Source of the DNA: Bacteroidota bacterium
GTDB taxonomy: Bacteria > Bacteroidota > Bacteroidia > Flavobacteriales > Flavobacteriaceae
Length of the DNA stretch: 9,031 nucleotides
Direction: 5' to 3'
NCBI GenBank assembly: GCA_022601215.1
Contig: JAHZIZ010000090.1
Span: forward strand, 1-9,031
Made by a program: the position numbers and the translations under genes. Every line of letters begins with the position of its first letter. Position 1 is the stretch's first letter. The notes under the pieces are model-generated. The model had not been told where the DNA came from. It ran no database searches and worked only from the letters and a program-made list of their open reading frames with translations. Below are positions 1 through 6,700 of this stretch, piece after piece.

Positions 1-657
1 AATGTAGGCTCGGATAAAATTGCGTTAATTGCTAACCAACAGGCATTTCTAAGAATTGAAGCCGATGGGAATTTAATTTCAAACGAAGCTTTAAAACATG
101 TGCCATATGCCATATCTGCAAATAATGGTGTCCCAACAGGAGCCATCATGCCATTTATTGGTACTGTAGCACCTCCAGGTTGGGTGCTTTGTAATGGAGA
201 TGCCATACCAGATTCTGGTGCAGGTGGAGCTGGATATGATTTGAGCACTTTGTTAGGTTCAGCCAGTGCACCAGATTTAAGAGGATTCTTTTTAAGAGGA
301 GCAGGTACAAACGCTGTAAGTGGTTATACTAGCAATGCAGGACCAGCAATACAGACTAGACAACAAGATGATAACTTAACACATTTTCATAGTAAAGGGT
401 CGTTAGCCACATCATCTACAGGTGGGCATAGTCATAATGTACCACATTCAGCAGGAAGTACTCCTACGGCAGGGAGTGTCTATAGAAGTGCCGTAAATAG
501 AAGTACAGCTACTAATCCTCAAAATACTTATCCTACACAAATGCCAACATCTCTTGTTGGTAATCATAGCCATACTATTACTGGGAGTACTGGAAGTGTA
601 GGTGGTACAGAATCACGCCCCGTAAACTATGGTGTAAACTACATCATTAAACTATAA
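1..657 (+). CDS. Phage tail-collar-domain protein, 3' part (5' end outside the window)
   Basis: The frame is open from the first base, so the start lies upstream; 218 residues are visible before TAA at 655-657. A GTG at 100 could be read as a start, but coding continues in frame before it, with a segment resembling the stalk end of other collar proteins (LRIEADGNLISNEALKHVPY). Residues 45-66 (PTGAIMPFIG, then PPGWVLCNG) and 91-102 (PDLRGFFLRGAG) are the hallmark of the phage Tail Collar family, and the end (SRPVNYGVNYIIKL) is the usual C-terminus of such proteins. The distal part is Gly/Ser/Thr-rich with three HxH motifs (H128/H130, H143/H145, H189/H191). In T4-type tail fibres HxH motifs bind metal in an intertwined trimer; a similar trimeric, metal-bound tip is inferred here. 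No phage structural genes are visible, so this is probably a cellular secreted or surface protein of the kind common in Bacteroidota. The target is unknown. Confidence 0.9.
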   Translation, partial: NVGSDKIALIANQQAFLRIEADGNLISNEALKHVPYAISANNGVPTGAIMPFIGTVAPPGWVLCNGDAIPDSGAGGAGYDLSTLLGSASAPDLRGFFLRGAGTNAVSGYTSNAGPAIQTRQQDDNLTHFHSKGSLATSSTGGHSHNVPHSAGSTPTAGSVYRSAVNRSTATNPQNTYPTQMPTSLVGNHSHTITGSTGSVGGTESRPVNYGVNYIIKL

Positions 658-665
658 AACATAGG

Positions 666-728
666 ATGATGAAAAAATATATACTAACCCTGTGTTTTGG
701 GTTCCTGGTTTTAGGGCTTTGGGCACAA
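666..728 (+). other. Signal peptide of the giant protein
   Basis: Two start codons in tandem are followed by two lysines, a hydrophobic core (YILTLCFGFLVLGLW) and a small residue before glutamine: LWA|Q. Gln at +1 after cleavage is frequent in Bacteroidota exported proteins. The Cys at residue 10 sits inside the hydrophobic core without a lipobox (the preceding residues are L-T-L), so a lipoprotein is unlikely. The segment indicates Sec-dependent export to the periplasm. Confidence 0.88.
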
Positions 729-3700
729 AACAGTAATGGCGCCAAAGTGGTTACTGCTTCAGAAACACAACAAAGTATTGAAGCGAATGGAGTTTATTAT
801 ACCATACAAGTTGGTGTGCCATATTTATTGTCTACATCGCAGCCTGTTGGACCAGATAACGAAATATATAACATTCGTTTCCCTTGGGATATTTTATACT
901 TACCAAGAACCTTTGCAGAAGAATCTTTCGATATTTCTAAAGGGTATTTTGGCGATAAAGTACTACTGCAATGGGAGATAAAAGCTAATTTCGATTTAAT
1001 ATCTACCATAAAAATATCTCGTAGAGAATTAGGCAGTGTGTTACCATTTCAATTTATAGGTAGTGTATCACCTAATGATACGCAATATGAGGATAATTAT
1101 GTAGATGGTGGTGTGCTTTACGAGTACAAAGTAAAGGCAGAAGGCGTAGGTGTTGATGAAGAGTTATATTCTAATTTTATTACAGGTATTGGGTTTAGAA
1201 ACCCAACAGCCATTGTAACGGGTAATGTAAGTTATAAAGGCGGTAACCCCGTAAAAGACGTCACTGTGATTGCAGAATCCGACGGAAGTGAAGTAAGTTA
1301 TGGTAGTGCACTAAGCATCCCTACAGCTTATAATTTAGGAATAAGTAACTTAACTAAAACCATAGCTACTGAAGCAACCTTAGAAGCTTGGGTAAAACCA
1401 AATTCACCTTATGCAGATGACAACGGTAATTCAATTAGTCTTTTTAGACTTCAAAAAGGAGATGGAAATTCAATAGAAACCACTATAAGACTAAAAGCAA
1501 CTTCTGATGCGTTAGAAGTAAATATTGGAGGAAGTTTATATGTTATTGAAAACGTAATACCTTCAGGAGGCATAGATGCGCGTGGTGATGATGAAATGAT
1601 AGCGGTTTCAAATTTCAACACGGAATTCACACACATATCTGTACGCTTAAATGATGGTGAAGTGCCAGATTTATTTATTAATGGTCGCCAGATGACCACG
1701 GATTACAGAACGGCTGTTCATGATGCTAGAGCTGCCGTAGATGAAACAGATACATCACCGTATTTAGAAATTACAGTCCCAACACAAACTAATAATTTAT
1801 CAAGCGGTACAGGTGATTGGATTAATGCTTTTGTTGGTGGCGGATATGATGCGGTGTTCGATGAAATTCGCTTATGGAAAAGTATTGAAGACGCTTCAGA
1901 TATTAGAACAGATTACAGGCGCTACATAAGCGGTAATGATCCTGATTTAATTTCATATTTAAGCCTTAACGAAGCTGTAGGAAACAGTGTATATGATGCT
2001 TCAAGAGATGGTTTTAATTATAATAAAAATAACGGGAGCTTAGGTAACGGTATAAGTTTTGTATCGGGCTCAGGAAATATACCAACATCTAATCAATTAG
2101 GGGTTTTAGGTGTTACCGATGCCAACGGAAACTACGAAATAAACGCCATACCCTATACCGGTACTGGCGAATCCTTTAAAATAACGCCTATCTTTGGGCA
2201 ACATAAATTCGAGCCCAACCAACAACTCGTCTTTTTAGGAGAAGGCTCCGAAGTGGTTAATAAGATTGATTTTACAGATACCTCTTCTTTTATCTTTAAA
2301 GGAAAAGCTTTATATGATACAAGAGGTGTATTCCCATCTTTTGTTGAAGTTGATAATGATGGAGGGATAGAAGGAGACACTAAGATTAGTGGTCCGGGTA
2401 TTTTGGAGCAAAGCTATAACCAATACGAAAAAAATGGTGATTTTTATAACAAAGGCGAATATTGGTATAATGCCACAGACGACCGTTTAGAACGCTATGC
2501 CCGCATACCTTTTGCGGGTGCTCATATCTATATAGACGGGAGTATTGTTTTAGATGAAAATAATGTGCCAGTCGAATCGGATGCCGACGGAAACTTTGAG
2601 ATTAGTGTACCCATAGGGAATCATTTTATTCGGGTAGAAAAGAACGGACACAGCTTTACGCATGGCGGACGATTTCCAGAAACCACAGGAACTTTCAAAG
2701 AATTTTTTGAAGATGCCCAGGAGCAAGTCGTTTTTATAGACGAAACCAGAGTAACAGTAGTAGGTCGTGTGGTAGGAGGGGCTGTAGAAGCTCAAAAAGC
2801 CATTGGGTTTGGAGAAAACGGTATTCATACCATAAATTATACGGCTAATGATGGCAGCAGTAAAACTGCACGGGTAAGTTCAAAAAATAATATTGGAGTA
2901 GCCAATATCACTTTAGATTATACCCCTATAGGAGGCAGTGTTACAGATTATACCCGATTTAATTTTCAAACCAATAGTGATTCCGGTGAATATCGCGTAG
3001 AGCTGATGCCTTTAAATTATGAAATTGTAGGAGGCACTGGCTTACAGATTACCAATAATTCTAGTATCAATACCAACATTATAGGTTCGGGAATAAAAGA
3101 AGCATTAAATTTTGCTAGTATACCCCCGGAACTTAAACCGGAATATACCTATCCTAATAATGCGCTTACCATATTCGGGACACCTTATCATTTTGAAAAA
3201 AGTTTCGTATACAGATCCACGCCAGTGTTACGTGTAGAATCACAAACGTCTGAAGACGAATTAACATTTGATGATAATGGTACGGAGCGCATCATAAGCA
3301 CAACCGGATTTAAGCATCCCGACGGATTGGGAGATGATATTCTTATGTATCAGCAAGCTACCGATTATGAAATAGTTTTAAAAACCTTTGAGCGTTATGA
3401 AAACAACGACGATTCCAACAATATTGTAGAAGACATTGTACCCATTGTAGATGGCGAATTAAAAATCACCAACAATTTGGCATTAGATGGTTCTGAAGCT
3501 GTAGAAGAAGATGCCAACGATGCCAGTCTTACCAGATATACCTATAAAGGAGGAATAGCCAATATTTTCTTCCCGTATACTCGAAATATAGATATCCAGT
3601 ATGTTATTGAAGGGGTACCCTATCAAGCCGAAAACTATGTGCCGGAAGGTATCATTCTAGGCGGTTCTCCGGACGGTTCGGCAGCACCTCCGTTAACAGA

Positions 3701-6700
3701 TGCTCCCGATATCCCGGATATTATTCTTAGAGACCCCCCGGGAACCAATAGTTTTGCTTCCATAGAAGCCGGCGAAAGTATAAGCTTTACAACAACCTCT
3801 AACTTTACCAATGGTGGGGGAGGGAGTCAAAGTGTGACCTTAAGTTTGGGTGGAAAACAGTCTATTGTATTAGGTGTTGGAGCCTCTCCTATTATTGAAA
3901 CTGAAGTTACCAATAGCCTTACAGGAGATATCTCGGTAGCCGCATCATCATCAGATGGAAAAAGCTTGACTAAAACCTATACCTTTAACCAAACCATTTC
4001 AACCAGTGCCGACCCTGAGTTTGTAGGTGCCGAAGGCGATTTATACATTGGGAATTCTAAAAACTATTCCAAAAGTACCTGGGATGATTTTAAAGCCGAT
4101 TTAAACCCTGTAGGTGACCCGGCAGATAACCATGAGCTCATTAATGGTCAAGGTGAATCCATACACATATTCAGTCAGAAAGGATTTAATCTAGGAGAAG
4201 AACCAACCAGTACCTTCTTTATCTATTCTCAAAAATTTATTTTGGATGATTTAATCCCAGAATATCAAACCATTGTAGAAACGATAAACAATGGCGGTTC
4301 TGTAGTAGGCGCAAAATCGGTAGACTGGTATGTACGTCAAATTGATTTGTGGCGTACCATTATTTTGCAAAACGAACGCAAAAAATATCAGGCATTAAAC
4401 AATCCGCAAGAAATAGTCAATCATGCTACAGGAAATCTTAATAGTTTTATTTTAGAATTAGAAACAGAAATAGCCAATACGCAAGTAGGAGAACCTTATC
4501 AGGAATTATTGTCTGAAAAGCTGGAATTGGCTAAAAAACAAAGAGATTTGGTTTTAAACAAATCCAATGATAATATCACATTTGATGCCGGTGTAGGTGA
4601 AATTACCAGAAGCATAGAAACAGACGTTGTAAATTCGTCAACTTTAGAGTTTGATATTGAATTGGAAGAAAGCTTACAACTGTCCTTAGGTTTTAGTGTA
4701 AACAAATTAGGTATAGAATCTAACACTACAGTGTTTGCGCAGCAAGCGTTTAATGCGTCGTTATCAGAAGAAGAAACCAAAACCACGAACATTAGCTATA
4801 CGTTTGCAGATAATGACCCTACCAATGTTTTAACCGTAGACATCTTTAACTATTTTGATGGTAACGGCCCTATTTTCTCAACAAGAGGAGGTAGAACATC
4901 CTGTCCTTATGAAGGTGAAGAAAAATCGGTGTTTTATAATAAATTGGATTATGATGCCTATTTACAACGTTTAGATGATTATACACAAGGTGATCCAAAT
5001 ATACCCGATAGGCCAGAACATATACCTATTGTTTTACCCGAAGAAGATCGTGAAACCTTAAGTTTGGCAACACAAAAAGCGGAAGACCCAAAAATTGTTG
5101 TTGAGGTCGCTGAGGTGTTTAACATCCCTGAAAGTAATAAAGCGGTATTTAATTTAAAACTATCGAATTTAGCTGACGCTAATAGTGATGCCGCCGATTT
5201 TAATTATTTCGATCTTTTTGTTGATAATGTTAGTAATCCGAATAATGCGATTATCAATATATCTCAAAATGGAACCATTGTTTATGTACCATACGGTCAG
5301 ACAGTAGATTACGCATTGACTTTAGAAAAATCAATAGCAGATGTTTATGATTATGACAACATTGTCATCTATCTCTTATCGCGATGTGATCCGGTCAATG
5401 TATTTGATTCTGTGGAGATATCGGCACATTTTGTACCCTCATGTACCGAGGTAGCCGTAAAAGCACCATTAGACAACTGGGTATATAATGTAGATGCCGC
5501 GTATAACAATGATGGCTCTACCAATCCATTGGCTATCGATTTGTCCGAATACAACCAGGCATTCAATAATTTTCAAAAGATTGATTTAGAGTATCGTTTA
5601 GCGACTTCGCCTAACTGGACACGTTTGCATACGTATTATAATACACAAGCATTTTATAATGACGCCTTGGCAAATAGCGAAACAGAAATTTCCTTGATAT
5701 CTAGTGCAGAGGTGAACTTTGCCTTTGATATTGCCGGGTTACAACTTCAGGATGGCGATTACGAGATCAGAGCACGAAGCACCTGTACTAATGGTACCGA
5801 GTTTATTTCCGAAGTCATTTCGGGTAGTGTCGATTTACGATCACCACTACAGTTCGGCACGCCATTACCTATTGATGGTATTTTAGGCGTCGGTGAAGAT
5901 TTACGTGTTAGTTTTAACGAAAGCATCTTTTATAATAGCGCAGTAAGTACTATTGAAATAAAAGGAGAAACCAATCAGTTACCCATAGATCATAGTGTGT
6001 CTTTACGTTTTGATGGTGCTAATAATACAGCAACTATTGAAAGCCCTAGATTAGTATCGGGAGATCTTTCTGTAGAATTCTGGATGAATAATGCCACAAC
6101 GGTATCAACGGCTACTATTATAAGTCAGCAAAACGGATTAAGCATTCGCTTAGAGAATGGGAATATCATTGCAACTCTTGGTGGTATTACAACAACGAAT
6201 GGAACTATAGCTTCAGATGGATTGTTTCACCATTACACGATTACGCACGATAATGTTTCAGGAAACCTTAGCATTTATGAAGACGACCGTAATATTGGCG
6301 GTGGTACTGGTTTAGCAAATACCCAATTCACCAATAACAATCCTTTGGTTATTGGAGGTAATACCTTTATTGGAAACATTCATGATTTACGATTATGGAC
6401 AAAATCATTGAGTTTAAGTGAAGCCTATGCTAATATCTATACCAAGTTATTAGGTAACGAAGCGAATTTAGTTGGCTTTTGGCCAATGAATGAAGGAAGA
6501 GGCAATATCGCCAACGATTTAGCACGATTTAAACATGCTGCAATAACCGCAGATTGGGATATTAAACCTAATGGTAATTCTTATGAGTTTGCTAATGGGC
6601 AGTATTTAGAGTTAGATAATGTAGGCTTTGTACAATTAACAAACGAAATGGACGCTACCATATCGTTTTGGATAAAAACAAGCACAGCTCAAGAAGCAAC

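Noticed and set aside
100..102. GTG at 100 as start of the collar gene
   Set aside because: The same frame is open back to base 1 and encodes sequence that reads as the stalk end of a collar protein, so the true start is upstream.
100..657. Prophage tail region
   Set aside because: Only the collar domain is phage-like; the next gene is a cellular-type exported protein. Collar-domain proteins are common outside phages in Bacteroidota. Upstream sequence would be needed to revisit this.
658..665. Promoter, terminator or ribosome site in the gap between the two genes
   Set aside because: The gap is only 8 bases. The AGG touching the ATG is too close to act as a Shine-Dalgarno sequence, and no hairpin fits.
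736..981. Open frame of 81 codons on the + strand
   Set aside because: It lies inside the giant gene in another frame; its product has no recognisable motifs, whereas the overlapping frame has a signal peptide and continues for thousands of codons.
3780..4860. Known beta-pore-forming toxin (MACPF or aerolysin type)
   Set aside because: The alternating Ser/Thr-rich segments flanking helices are suggestive, but no MACPF signature or aerolysin motif is visible, and such composition is common in surface proteins.
797..5566. Several minus-strand open frames of 65-97 codons (797-1009, 1451-1699, 2153-2380, 2550-2828, 4499-4792, 5369-5566)
   Set aside because: All are antisense to the giant gene, have no ribosome site or family motifs, and are expected by chance opposite a long AT-rich gene.
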